Both the position numbers and the translations under genes were made by a program. DNA of 64,000 nt. Origin: Nostoc sp. MS1 (GTDB taxonomy: Bacteria > Cyanobacteriota > Cyanobacteriia > Cyanobacteriales > Nostocaceae). The notes under the pieces are model-generated. The model searched no databases. It worked only from the letters and a program-made list of their open reading frames with translations, and was not told the origin of the DNA. Below are positions 16,930-26,195 of the stretch, in pieces. Every line of letters starts with the position of its first letter. The stretch's first letter is position 1. The DNA is taken from assembly GCF_019976755.1 (NCBI RefSeq), contig NZ_AP023441.1:1364001-1428000 (forward strand), given 5' to 3'.

Positions 16930-18280
16930 AGTGTTCGCACCGATCAGCGATTGGCAATTGTTTTAACATTACGTTAGCGGCAAAAATTCACACCGCTCAT
17001 ATATTTTTAATTCCATTTATCCAACAGGGGATCATGATTATTAGCTGGCAATACCAGCAGATGTTAATACTTATTTGAACTTATGCAAACAATTGACTCC
17101 TTTGTCAATCCTACAGCCTCATCATAGCTTTTATTTAAGTAGAAGGCAGTAGCCTCCGGTATACGGCAGACTTAGTAAGAGCCATAAGAGAAAAGCCTTT
17201 TGCTATCAGGGTTTGAAACTTTTGCATTTTACCTTTAATTATGTCTACCTAACTTAGTTATTGCTTTTGTTTGTTAAAGCGACTAATACCTATTCTCCCA
17301 AAATTATTTGCGTTGATTGCATCATCTCTGAGCAACTACATCAAATACAATAAGCTATTACGCTTTTAAATTACATAGTCATTCATCAGGTTTGGTGACT
17401 GTTGAATGTTAACCGTCAACAAAAAATGATGTACAACTTCTGCTCCAAGCTCATTTTCATAGTTTATAAGTTGCTGAACGCCCATAAACTTTAATTAAGA
17501 ATTAAGATACTAAGAGTGAGACAACAAAAAAATTAATTATTAATGCTATCCTGCAAGTTGCACAATAGCCTACAGCTACTTTGTTGCAGAACTCGGAGAA
17601 TAGGTTAACACCTACATAATTCTTAACCAGCCCTAAGAAAGTGTGATAGATGTTTCTAATTGGGTGGTGAGAGAAATAAGGATTTTTACTTGGTACTGGC
17701 TTAACACCCTGCCACTGCGCTTTAGCAGTTCTTTTGGATGATAAATGTCTAATTGATTTGCTACTGTGCAAATTGAGACATTTATAAAAATACTTTTTCC
17801 AAAACCTTAGTGAATCTGGTATGGCGTTTCCCATTCTGGTGAAGTACAAAATTACCCCTCCCCAACCCTCACCTTGCCAAGTGGGGGTTCCCCCCTTTGT
17901 AGCAAGTGGCGTGAGGGTGCGTGATAGCGCGGGTGGGGTGTATTTCATGTGCTTGGGAATTGCTATATGAGAAATTGACCAATTTTTTAAAAAAGATAAA
18001 AAGGTTTTTATTTGAATACTTTACTCAATGCCTTGGATTTATAGCCATAGTCACATAGGTTAGGAGATTATCAAAGCTTGGTTGCAAGGAATAATAAGAC
18101 TTTACCTCCTGCCTCCTGCCATACAACTGAATTATGAGAACGGAATCAAATCTTTAAGTAATTATCTATTGCAAGTATCAAAAAGGAGGATATCAATCTA
18201 TGATCAAATTATAAATAGCCACACCCTGATAATATTCCGTAAATTAACTGATGGCTCAAGTCAACTCTTGTTTTTAGGAT
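16930..18280. other. 1.35-kb gene-poor region
   Basis: No convincing gene. Open frames at 17502-17948 (minus) and 18082-18291 (plus) have no recognisable motifs and cross repeat sequence. Near 17397-17420 there is a TGTTGAATGTTAACCGTCAAC repeat. At 17850-17946 lies a GC-rich stretch (CCCCTCCCCAACCCTCACC, then GTGGGGGTTCCCCCC) that differs in composition from the AT-rich surroundings and looks like a dispersed repeat. The region may hold small RNAs or decayed insertion-sequence ends that I cannot identify. Confidence 0.6.
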
Positions 18281-18994
18281 CTAAGTTGTAGATTCTGGTA
18301 TTTCAAACTTATATCCGTAACCACGAACAGTTTTAATAAACTCAGGAACACTAGTATCAGCTTCTAGCTTTTTGCGTAGCTGGCCGATATGTACATCTAC
18401 TACTCGTCCATCTCCTACGTAGTCGCAACCCCAAATTTTTTGAATTAACTGAGGACGGCTCCAAGCTTGACCGGGATGACTTGCTAAAAAATGTAGAATA
18501 TTAAACTCTAAAGCTGTGAGATTAAGAGGCTTATCGTTAAGCGTTACCTCTCGTCCTTCTGGGTTAATTGCCAATTGCTTGAATATTAAACGTTGTGAAG
18601 GAGAAGGTTTAATGGAGCGTACACGTCTTAAAAGCGCTTGTACTCGCACTTCAATTTCAGCTAAACTAAATGGCTTAGTAATGAAGTCATCAGCGCCAGC
18701 CGCTAAGATTTTTATCTTATCAGCTTCCTCCGTTCTACCAGTGAGAATCATCACCAAGACATTATTGCGGCTTTGCATTTCTTGACAAAGATTGTAGCCA
18801 CTGGTGTCTGGAAGATTCCAATCGAGGATGACCAAAGCTGGGTTAAATTGCTCAAATAATGACAAAGCCGTTCTACCATCAGCCGCAGACTCTATTTGAT
18901 ATTTGCGGCTTAAAAAGCGATATATAAGGTTACGGACTCCAAAATCATCATCTACAACAAGAATTTTGGGGTTTGTAGCGGAAAGCGTCACCAT
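18281..18994 (-). CDS. OmpR/PhoB-type response regulator
   Basis: A 237-residue two-component regulator. The receiver domain (residues about 10-125) has the acidic pocket D15-D17, phosphoacceptor D58 in VILDWNLPD, T in MILTGR and K in FITKPFS. The winged-helix DNA-binding domain (about 138-232) has LNLTALEFNILHFLASHPGQ and VVDVHIGQLRKKLE, ending in KTVRGYGYKF. It should bind DNA as a phosphorylation-dependent dimer. No cognate kinase is adjacent; the PAS kinase at 22539-24320 is the nearest but is separated by two genes on the other strand. The regulated genes are unknown. Confidence 0.93.
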   Translation of the reverse strand: MVTLSATNPKILVVDDDFGVRNLIYRFLSRKYQIESAADGRTALSLFEQFNPALVILDWNLPDTSGYNLCQEMQSRNNVLVMILTGRTEEADKIKILAAGADDFITKPFSLAEIEVRVQALLRRVRSIKPSPSQRLIFKQLAINPEGREVTLNDKPLNLTALEFNILHFLASHPGQAWSRPQLIQKIWGCDYVGDGRVVDVHIGQLRKKLEADTSVPEFIKTVRGYGYKFEIPESTT

Positions 18995-19546
18995 ACTGTT
19001 TTAGCGATTGTTATAGCCTATTGTTTATTTAGCCTTGTGCTATTAGTAATACGCCTAACACAGAAGCAGCCATTAAAGTGCTTATGTTATGAGCGTTTTT
19101 ACTGGAAAGCGTTGATATTAGTCTACCTCCGGTGAGTACGTAGACCAATAGTAGCTGACAGCTATACATTATCGTTGTATTACTTAGCTACATTTAATTT
19201 TCCATTAAATTTATGAAAAGTTCAGCCATGATTATGCCTACAAAATGTATAACTTTTGTATAACTTTGGTATGTTTTTACGTTCCCATGCTAAAATTACA
19301 AATCTTCATAATCAAGAGAAGTTAACTTTTATCAGTGTGTTCCCTATATGTCGAGCTTCTCTGAATAGGTTTTATTGGTTCTACAACAAAGCCAAAAAGT
19401 AATTCCAGTCAAAATTACCGTAATAAACCCTACTCTGGTCTAACCAAAGGAAAAACTACCTACGGGGAGATACGAGTATCTGTCTGGAGTGCGTCTACGT
19501 GCAGATACAAAGACAATAGTATCTAATAACACATTAGACTAAAAGT
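18995..19546. promoter_or_regulatory. 552-bp divergent promoter region
   Basis: Lies between the divergently transcribed response regulator and the HTH-NACHT gene, so it must contain two promoters. There is no open frame of interest. The 80 bases before the NACHT start carry the AGATAC/GTATCT cluster described separately. Confidence 0.6.
19468..19524 (+). promoter_or_regulatory. Candidate operator: four AGATAC half-sites
   Basis: AGATAC at 19468-19473 and GTATCT at 19476-19481 form an inverted pair spaced by 2. AGATAC at 19503-19508 and GTATCT at 19519-19524 form a second pair spaced by 10. GTATCTG (19476) and CAGATAC (19502) also face each other. All lie 23-79 bases before the ATG of a gene whose product starts with an HTH domain, suggesting autoregulation or another repressor. 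Confidence 0.45.
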
Positions 19547-21877
19547 ATGACCAGCCAAGGACTAAAAGCGTCTCCTGAAGGTATTAGAGCTGCAAAAACA
19601 GCCTTAACAGATAAAACTCTGACTCAACAAAAACTAGCAGCCGCTTTAGGAATTACACGGCAACCTGTATCTAAATTTTTTGCAGGTGAGCCTGTATCTC
19701 GCAGTTGTTTCGTGCAAATTTGCCAACAACTAGGACTCTCTTGGCAAAATGTTATTGGTTTAGCTGAACAACCTTCAGAGGCAGAACAACCCAAAAAAGT
19801 TGATACTGATGCGTTAGTAGAGGAAGTCCGGCAAAAGCGTCATGATAAAATCCTAGACCAGTGCAGCACTGTCCAAATGTTGGATGTTGCTCAGGTAATT
19901 CCATTAAAAGAAATTTATACTCCTGTCTATGTTTTGGAAGAAGTAACAAGCCAGCAATGGTTAGAAATTTCCGATCTCATGAGAGATTGGCGCTTTGAAC
20001 ACGGCTTTGGCGGGTTTTACAATCAACATCAAAAAACGTTATCGGCTTTAGAGGCTGTATCACGTCATTCTAAGTTGATGCTTTTGGGTAAGCCTGGTTC
20101 GGGTAAAACTACATTTTTACAGTATCTCGCAATTGAATGTAGCGATGACCTACGGTCGGTCGGAAACCATCGCAAATTTTTGGCTAATCAAGTACCAATT
20201 TTTATCAAATTAAAAGAATTTGCTGAGGATGCTCAAAGCGAGAATGAGTTAAGTTTATTAAAATACATCATTCAAGAGTGTCGTTATGAAGGAATTGAGA
20301 AAGAATCAACTTTAGCAATACTAACTGGAGGTAAGGCATTAATTTTAATAGATGGTTTAGATGAAGTCCCAACAGCTTTTTTTGATAAAATTATTAGAGA
20401 AATCCGTAAATTCGTCCAAATTTTTTATAAAAACAAATTTGTAATTACTTCTCGAACTTCTACATATAAATACAGATTTACAGGATTTACTGAAGTTGAA
20501 ATTGCAGATTTTTACGAAGAACAAGTAGCAGCCTTCGTCCAAAAATGGTTTTTAGTAATTGGTGGAAAAAATAATATTGATAGTGTATCTTTCGGGAATT
20601 TATTTATTCAACAACTAAACTTACCAGAGAATCAAAGAATCTGTGAATTAGCTACCACACCACTTTTATTACATCTTTTGTGTATAGTATTTAGAAACAA
20701 GATGCAGTTTCCTGTTTCATTAGAAAAATTATATGAACAGTTATTGCATGTCTTATTAGCTAAATGGGATAAAATCAGGGGTATTAAGAGAGATATTTTT
20801 TTTAGTGATTTTACCTTAGTTGCAAAAAGACAGATACTTTCTCATATTGCTATTAATACTTTTCTGAAAAAACAATATTTTTTTGCTCAGGAGACAATTA
20901 AAGAATTAGTATGTGAATATTTGTTTATTCATGCGAAAGCAAATCAATCCGAGCAAGATGGAGCAGTATTTATTCAAGAAGTTGCTACACAAGATAGTTT
21001 TTTAGTAGAACGAGCGAGAAACATTTATTCTTTTTCTCATTTAGGATTTCAAGAATATTTGATAGCAAAATATATTATTGATGGTTATCAAGATAAGGCT
21101 TGGCGCTTGTTAATAGACAATATTAGTGATAAACGCTGGCATAAAATATTTTTGTTAACTGTGAGTATGTTGAAAAATCCTGATGAGTTATTAAGTTTAA
21201 TGAAGCATAAAGTTGATGAGCTTGTAGCTAATGATCCAAAAATTCAAACTTATCTGATGTGGCTGTATCAAAAAAGCAATAAAGTTTGTCATACACAACA
21301 AGCAGCTCAGGTTCGTGCTTTCTATATGCTTTGTGACGATGCTATTGCTCACAGTCCTAACTACGCTCTAGACTGGGATTTTCTTACTAATTTAGCTGCT
21401 AATCAGGAAATTATTCTTGATCAGTTACTTTTAACTACTTTAACCTGCGCTATTGAACTAGAAATTTCTTTTGAGCAAAATATTAATAATACTCATGCTT
21501 TCAATCATATCCATGCGCTCAATATTAATTTTGATGAGGCTATCGATATAGTTAAAAATTCTGAGTTTGAAAAGGATTTACAAAAACTTAGAAAAAAACT
21601 ACCTAGTACAGAAAGTAATTTTGAAAAATTACGCTCTTGGTGGCAAGATAATGGTAAAAATTGGAATAATCAATTAAAGATTAATCTTATTAAATACAGA
21701 CATATTGGTCAAGATTGGCAATTTAATGAAAAACAAAGTGAATTAATTAAACAATATTTTACAGTCAATGAGGTTATTATAAATTGCCTAAAATATTGTG
21801 TAGATAGTAAATTAAAACAAAAGATAGAAAGTCAATTATTTCTACCAATTCAGCAAATTAACCAGCAGGCAGAATAG
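19547..21877 (+). CDS. HTH-NACHT STAND NTPase (possible defence protein)
   Basis: A 776-residue protein. Residues about 22-66 form a helix-turn-helix (LTQQKLAAALGITRQPVSKFFAG). A NACHT P-loop NTPase follows, with Walker A GKPGSGKTT (181-189), Walker B LILIDGLDEVP (D269, D272, E273) and a sensor-like VITSRT. The C-terminal 350 residues are helical and rich in Asn, Lys and Ile, without a recognised effector. Bacterial NACHT proteins include antiphage sensors, but many cyanobacterial ones are uncharacterised, so defence is inference. The gene is AT-rich compared with its neighbours, which may indicate acquisition. It is single-gene and not closely coupled to arsC (212-bp gap). Confidence 0.85.
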   Translation: MTSQGLKASPEGIRAAKTALTDKTLTQQKLAAALGITRQPVSKFFAGEPVSRSCFVQICQQLGLSWQNVIGLAEQPSEAEQPKKVDTDALVEEVRQKRHDKILDQCSTVQMLDVAQVIPLKEIYTPVYVLEEVTSQQWLEISDLMRDWRFEHGFGGFYNQHQKTLSALEAVSRHSKLMLLGKPGSGKTTFLQYLAIECSDDLRSVGNHRKFLANQVPIFIKLKEFAEDAQSENELSLLKYIIQECRYEGIEKESTLAILTGGKALILIDGLDEVPTAFFDKIIREIRKFVQIFYKNKFVITSRTSTYKYRFTGFTEVEIADFYEEQVAAFVQKWFLVIGGKNNIDSVSFGNLFIQQLNLPENQRICELATTPLLLHLLCIVFRNKMQFPVSLEKLYEQLLHVLLAKWDKIRGIKRDIFFSDFTLVAKRQILSHIAINTFLKKQYFFAQETIKELVCEYLFIHAKANQSEQDGAVFIQEVATQDSFLVERARNIYSFSHLGFQEYLIAKYIIDGYQDKAWRLLIDNISDKRWHKIFLLTVSMLKNPDELLSLMKHKVDELVANDPKIQTYLMWLYQKSNKVCHTQQAAQVRAFYMLCDDAIAHSPNYALDWDFLTNLAANQEIILDQLLLTTLTCAIELEISFEQNINNTHAFNHIHALNINFDEAIDIVKNSEFEKDLQKLRKKLPSTESNFEKLRSWWQDNGKNWNNQLKINLIKYRHIGQDWQFNEKQSELIKQYFTVNEVIINCLKYCVDSKLKQKIESQLFLPIQQINQQAE

Positions 21878-22089
21878 AATTTCTTATTTATAATATTTTA
21901 CAAATTTATCAATATGCTAATTGAGAAGATAAATCTTTAAATAAAAATAAATAAAGCTATTTTTCAAGATTAAGATTAGGTTAATAAAGATCATGTGAAA
22001 ACTGATTATAGTATTTTCCCTGAAGCTTGCTGATTTTTTCAGAGCTAGAGTTTTGATAAATATTATGTTTTTATCTAGAAACCTTCAGT

Positions 22090-22533
22090 ATGGAAAAACC
22101 ACTGCTTTTAATTCTTTGTACGGGTAATTCTTGCCGGAGTCAAATGGCAGAAGGGTTTTTAAAAGAGTTAGCTGATGACTTATTAACAGCACAGAGTGCA
22201 GGAATGAACCCAGCAGCACAAGTTCATCCTTTGGCTATTAAAGTTATGGAAGAAATCGGGATAGATATTTCTCAAAACTCTTGTAAGCACCTGAATCTAT
22301 ATTTAGATAAAAAAATTGATACTGTTATTACAGTATGTGATCATGCAGATCAGAGTTGTCCTTCCTTACCTTCCGCCGTCAAACGCCATCACTTCAGCTT
22401 TCCTGATCCAGCAGAAGCAACAGGAACTGAAGCAGAAAAGTTACAAATATTTCGACGGGTTCGTGATGATATTAGCAAGCTAATATTAGCATACATAGCT
22501 GGAAGACGCGATGCCCTTCAATACTCTAAATAG
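22090..22533 (+). CDS. arsC: Arsenate reductase, LMW-phosphatase type
   Basis: A 147-residue enzyme with the phosphatase loop C10-T-G-N-S-C-R16-S and the two extra redox cysteines C83 and C90 in TVCDHADQSCP, the set that defines thioredoxin-coupled ArsC of the pI258 type. D106 in FPDPA is the general acid. It reduces arsenate to arsenite in the cytoplasm. No ArsR, arsenite exporter or ArsH is visible nearby. Only 5 bases separate its stop from the histidine kinase start, so the two are likely one transcript; that partnership is unusual for arsC. Confidence 0.9.
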   Translation: MEKPLLLILCTGNSCRSQMAEGFLKELADDLLTAQSAGMNPAAQVHPLAIKVMEEIGIDISQNSCKHLNLYLDKKIDTVITVCDHADQSCPSLPSAVKRHHFSFPDPAEATGTEAEKLQIFRRVRDDISKLILAYIAGRRDALQYSK

Positions 22534-22538
22534 GAGTT

Positions 22539-24320
22539 ATGGGTATGTTAGCCGACTCATCGAATTTGCCATTAACAATGTTTACAGCCTTGGCAGAACG
22601 TAAAGATTTATTAATGGCATTGACAGATAGAATGGGACGTATTGAGTGGGTTAATCAAGCCTTTGCTGAACGTACAGGTTTACCTTTTGATGAGCTAACA
22701 GGGCAAAAATTCTTTGCTGTACTTGGTTCTAACTCGCAGTTGAATGTTCAACAAACTTACATTCGTGAACAACTATTGAAGGGAGAAAGTTTTAAGTTTG
22801 AGCTTTCTTTTCAAACACATGATTTAAGAGAATGTTGGCTTTTAGTAGATGGACAGCCGATACAAGATGCAGAAGGATTAACCATCAAGTACGCTGTCAT
22901 GTCTACTGATATTACGCTACGTAAGCTAACAGAAAAAGACTTAGAACAAACACGACAACGGCTCAAACGGTTAGTAGAAAGTGTCAAATTAGTACCTTGG
23001 GAAGCTATTGGTGCCACTCGCCAATTTACTTATGTAGGGCCACAAGCGGCTGAGTTATTTGGTTATGATTTAGCCAATTGGTATGAACCAAAATTTTGGT
23101 ATTCGCACATTCATCCAGAAGATTTACCCCAAGTAATAACACATCATCAGACTGTTGCCGAGGAAGATGATTATATAGTTGAGTATCGGTTTCTCACTGC
23201 TGATGGTAGATGGGTATGGTTAAGAGATATTGTCAATGTTATGAAGTCTTCAGAGCATGATACGCAATTACTTGGTTTTTTGATAGATATTACTGAACGT
23301 AAACAAACAGAACTCTCTTTACAAGAAGTGCTACTTAGACTCGAACAAACAAATCAGCAATTAGAAGTTCGGGTAGAGCAACGTACTATTGCTTTAACTC
23401 AAGAAAAAGAAAAATTAGAACAAACTTTAGAGCAGTTACAAAAGGCGCAACTGCGATTAATCCAAAGCGAGAAAATGTCTAGTCTGGGTCAGCTTGTGGC
23501 TGGTGTGGCTCATGAAATTAATAATCCTGTGAACTTTATCTATGGTAATTTGATTCCGGCGAGGGAATATACTCAAGACTTATTACACTTGTTAGAATGC
23601 TATCAGCATCATTATCCAGATCCCCATCCGCAACTCAAAGCAGAAATTAAGGCGGTAGACCTAGATTTTATAGTGGAAGATTTGCCTAAGTTGTTAGCTT
23701 CCATGAATGTTGGTGCTGATAGAATTAGAGAAATTGTCTTGTCTTTGCGTAACTTCTCTCGTCTAGATGAAGCTGAATTTAAGGAAGTCGATATTCATGG
23801 GGGTATTGATAGCACTCTCATGATTTTACAAAGCCGCCTCAAATTTAAGCCTGATTGTCCAGAAATTCGAGTTATTAAAGAATATGGTCAATTACCACTG
23901 GTGGAATGCTACGCTGGTCAATTGAATCAAGTATTTATGAATATTATCGCCAATGCAATTGATGCTTTAGAAGAGTCAGTGGCAACAGAACGCCATTTAG
24001 TAATTCATGGTCAAGCAGCTAACAATGGACAACTGACGATTAGCTCTCCTACGATTCGCATTTCTACTGAATACACACAAGAGCAGCAAGTCCTGATTCG
24101 CATCGCCGATAATGGCCTTGGTATCCGTGAGGACATCAGAAAGCATCTTTTTGATCCTTTTTTCACTACTAAAGCTGTTGGTAAAGGAACTGGTTTAGGA
24201 TTATCTATTAGTTATCAAATTGTGGTGGAAAAACATCAAGGTCAAATTGAATGTCATTCCCAACTAGGTAAAGGTACAGAATTTATCATTTCTCTTCCTG
24301 CTAAACAAAAACGAAGCTAG
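22539..24320 (+). CDS. PAS-PAS sensor histidine kinase
   Basis: A 593-residue soluble kinase. It has a PAS domain at about residues 18-130 (GRIEWVNQAFAERTG), a second PAS/PAC fold at about 150-258 (FTYVGPQAAELFGY, then GFLIDITERKQ), a coiled coil at about 260-310, a HisKA helix with phosphoacceptor H325 in GVAHEINNPVNF, and an HATPase domain with an N box (NIIANAIDAL), G1 (ADNGLGI) and G2 (GKGTGLGLSI). No membrane segments, so it senses a cytoplasmic signal. It sits 5 bases behind arsC. The partner regulator is not adjacent. Its stop lies 2 bases from the stop of the convergent ABC transporter gene, leaving no room for separate terminators. Confidence 0.92.
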   Translation: MGMLADSSNLPLTMFTALAERKDLLMALTDRMGRIEWVNQAFAERTGLPFDELTGQKFFAVLGSNSQLNVQQTYIREQLLKGESFKFELSFQTHDLRECWLLVDGQPIQDAEGLTIKYAVMSTDITLRKLTEKDLEQTRQRLKRLVESVKLVPWEAIGATRQFTYVGPQAAELFGYDLANWYEPKFWYSHIHPEDLPQVITHHQTVAEEDDYIVEYRFLTADGRWVWLRDIVNVMKSSEHDTQLLGFLIDITERKQTELSLQEVLLRLEQTNQQLEVRVEQRTIALTQEKEKLEQTLEQLQKAQLRLIQSEKMSSLGQLVAGVAHEINNPVNFIYGNLIPAREYTQDLLHLLECYQHHYPDPHPQLKAEIKAVDLDFIVEDLPKLLASMNVGADRIREIVLSLRNFSRLDEAEFKEVDIHGGIDSTLMILQSRLKFKPDCPEIRVIKEYGQLPLVECYAGQLNQVFMNIIANAIDALEESVATERHLVIHGQAANNGQLTISSPTIRISTEYTQEQQVLIRIADNGLGIREDIRKHLFDPFFTTKAVGKGTGLGLSISYQIVVEKHQGQIECHSQLGKGTEFIISLPAKQKRS

Positions 24321-24322
24321 AA

Positions 24323-26095
24323 TTATCCAACTTCCACTGTTGCTGCTGCACCCAGTTGGAGAGCGTAAAGGTTAGCATAAACACCTTGTTGCTCAATTAG
24401 TTGGGTATGAGTACCCTGTTCGACAATTTGACCTTGCTCCATAACTAAAACTTGATCAGCTTGGGTGACGGTGCTGAGGCGGTGGGCAATGACAAAGCTA
24501 GTACGACCTTGCAATAAACGAGCGATCGCATCTTGTACAAGTGCTTCTGTACGAGTGTCTATACTACTAGTTGCTTCATCTAGAATCAAGATGCGGGGAT
24601 TGATTAACACGGCACGAGCAATACTAATTAATTGTTTCTGTCCTTGGCTGAGAGGCGCACCGCGTTCACCCAACTGAGTTGTATAACCCTGTGGTAGAGA
24701 AGTAATAAACTCATGGACATTCGCCATTTGTGCCGCAGTTTCAATCTCGGCTTGAGTGGCATAAGGCGCACCAAAAGCAATATTTTCAGCTACAGTACCA
24801 CTAAACAAAATATTATCCTGTAAGACAATGCCAATTTGGCGGCGGAGACTAGCTTGAGTCACACTACGCACATCAATTCCATCAATTTTTACTGCCCCAC
24901 CGGAGACATCATAAAAACGCAATATCAAGTTAATAATAGTCGTTTTGCCTGAGCCAGTATGCCCTACTAATGCCACCATCTGTCCTGGTTGAGCGTGTAA
25001 ATTTACGCCTTTGAGAACAAGTTTTTCTGAGTTATAGCCAAACTTCACATCCTCAAATATCACCTCACCTTGGATAGAAGGCATTTGGGTAGCATCAGGC
25101 GCATCTTGGAGTTGGGCTGGTTCATCCAACAACAGAAAAATTCGCTCTAACCCAGCAAAAGCAGATTGAGCTTGGGTGTAAAACTGACTGAGAATTTGGA
25201 TAGGACGAAAAAACTGCTGCACATAAAGTAAAAAAGATACCACCACACCTGCTGTAGCGCCTCCTGTGACGGCGAGATAGCCACCATAAGCTAGTACACC
25301 TGCTGTAGCTACAGTGTTGAGGAAATCAATTGATGGTAAAAACGCAGAAGTAATGGCTACTGCTTCAACGTTAGCATCACGATTAGCAGCGTTAAGCTGG
25401 TCAAATTCTGCAATATTAAGGTTGACTCGATTAAATGCCTGTGCTTCTCGCACACTACCAATATCTTCTTCTAATTTGGCAGAAAGTTCACCAATTGTTT
25501 TTCGTGTCACACGGAACTTACTCCTCGCCCACCGTGAAAATATGCTAGTAGTAAAAATCATCACTGGTATAACTAAGTTACTTAAGAGTCCCAGTTGTAA
25601 GTTAATGGAAAGCATAGCAATTACAATGCCCACCAAACTCAAAACACTACCTAATATTTGGGCAACAGTTTGTCCAAAAGCCTGATTTACAGTATTAACA
25701 TCATTTAATAGCCGACTCATTAAATCGCCAGCTTCACTGCGATCAAAAAAGCTCAGTGGTAGACTCTGGATTTTTAGAAAGATATCTTGTCTCAGTTGAG
25801 CCAGCAACCGTTGCATAATCGAACCGACGCGAAGAATTTGACCGCGAGTTGCCGAGATCCCAATGCAGTAAATTAAACCTAGTAGCCCTAATAGCCAGAA
25901 TAACCCCTGTAAATTCCCTTTTGCTATCAGATTATCAACTGACCAGCCAAGTAAAAATGGCCCGATCGCCTGAGTCGAAGCACCAATTACTACTAACATT
26001 AAGGCAATGGGAATTTCTTTGCGAAAGGCGCGAAAGTATTCTAGAAAACGCCGGATAGTTGAGGTTTGTTGAATTTTCTCTGGCGCAGATAGCAT
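24323..26095 (-). CDS. ABC exporter half-transporter, consensus-site subunit
   Basis: A 590-residue membrane exporter with six helices (about residues 30-310) and an ATPase domain: Walker A GHTGSGKTT (378-386), signature LSQGQ (482-486), Walker B ILILDEATS with catalytic E507, and switch H538 in IAHRLST. The signature departs from LSGGQ. Together with the next gene upstream (26172-27962), whose ATPase has D510 and Q543 at the Glu and His positions, this forms the pattern of a heterodimeric exporter with one consensus and one degenerate ATP site. Substrate unknown (lipid or drug-like in relatives). The 76-bp gap to that gene holds repeats, and co-transcription is likely. Confidence 0.9.
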   Translation of the reverse strand: MLSAPEKIQQTSTIRRFLEYFRAFRKEIPIALMLVVIGASTQAIGPFLLGWSVDNLIAKGNLQGLFWLLGLLGLIYCIGISATRGQILRVGSIMQRLLAQLRQDIFLKIQSLPLSFFDRSEAGDLMSRLLNDVNTVNQAFGQTVAQILGSVLSLVGIVIAMLSINLQLGLLSNLVIPVMIFTTSIFSRWARSKFRVTRKTIGELSAKLEEDIGSVREAQAFNRVNLNIAEFDQLNAANRDANVEAVAITSAFLPSIDFLNTVATAGVLAYGGYLAVTGGATAGVVVSFLLYVQQFFRPIQILSQFYTQAQSAFAGLERIFLLLDEPAQLQDAPDATQMPSIQGEVIFEDVKFGYNSEKLVLKGVNLHAQPGQMVALVGHTGSGKTTIINLILRFYDVSGGAVKIDGIDVRSVTQASLRRQIGIVLQDNILFSGTVAENIAFGAPYATQAEIETAAQMANVHEFITSLPQGYTTQLGERGAPLSQGQKQLISIARAVLINPRILILDEATSSIDTRTEALVQDAIARLLQGRTSFVIAHRLSTVTQADQVLVMEQGQIVEQGTHTQLIEQQGVYANLYALQLGAAATVEVG

Positions 26096-26109
26096 GTGAT
26101 TTTATCTTG

Positions 26110-26195
26110 AGGAGTGGGAGGAGATGAGGGATATGTAGCTTGCTTCCCGCAGGGTAGGAGAATAACAACTGTCAACTGTTAACTGTCAACTGCCT
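26110..26195. repeat. Dispersed and heptanucleotide repeats
   Basis: Includes TAGCTTGCTTCCCGCAGGG, a piece of a dispersed Nostoc-type repeat, followed by AACTGTCAACTGTTAACTGTCAACTG heptanucleotide units. The second part overlaps the last codons of the upstream ABC gene. Confidence 0.6.

Noticed and set aside
17190..17260. Possible insertion-sequence end (AAAGCCTTTTGCTATCAGGG)
   Set aside because: A faint resemblance to transposon ends, but no inverted partner or transposase fragment was found.
17502..17948. 148-residue open frame in the gene-poor region
   Set aside because: No motif, odd composition, and its start lies in a GC-rich repeat. Better read as chance.
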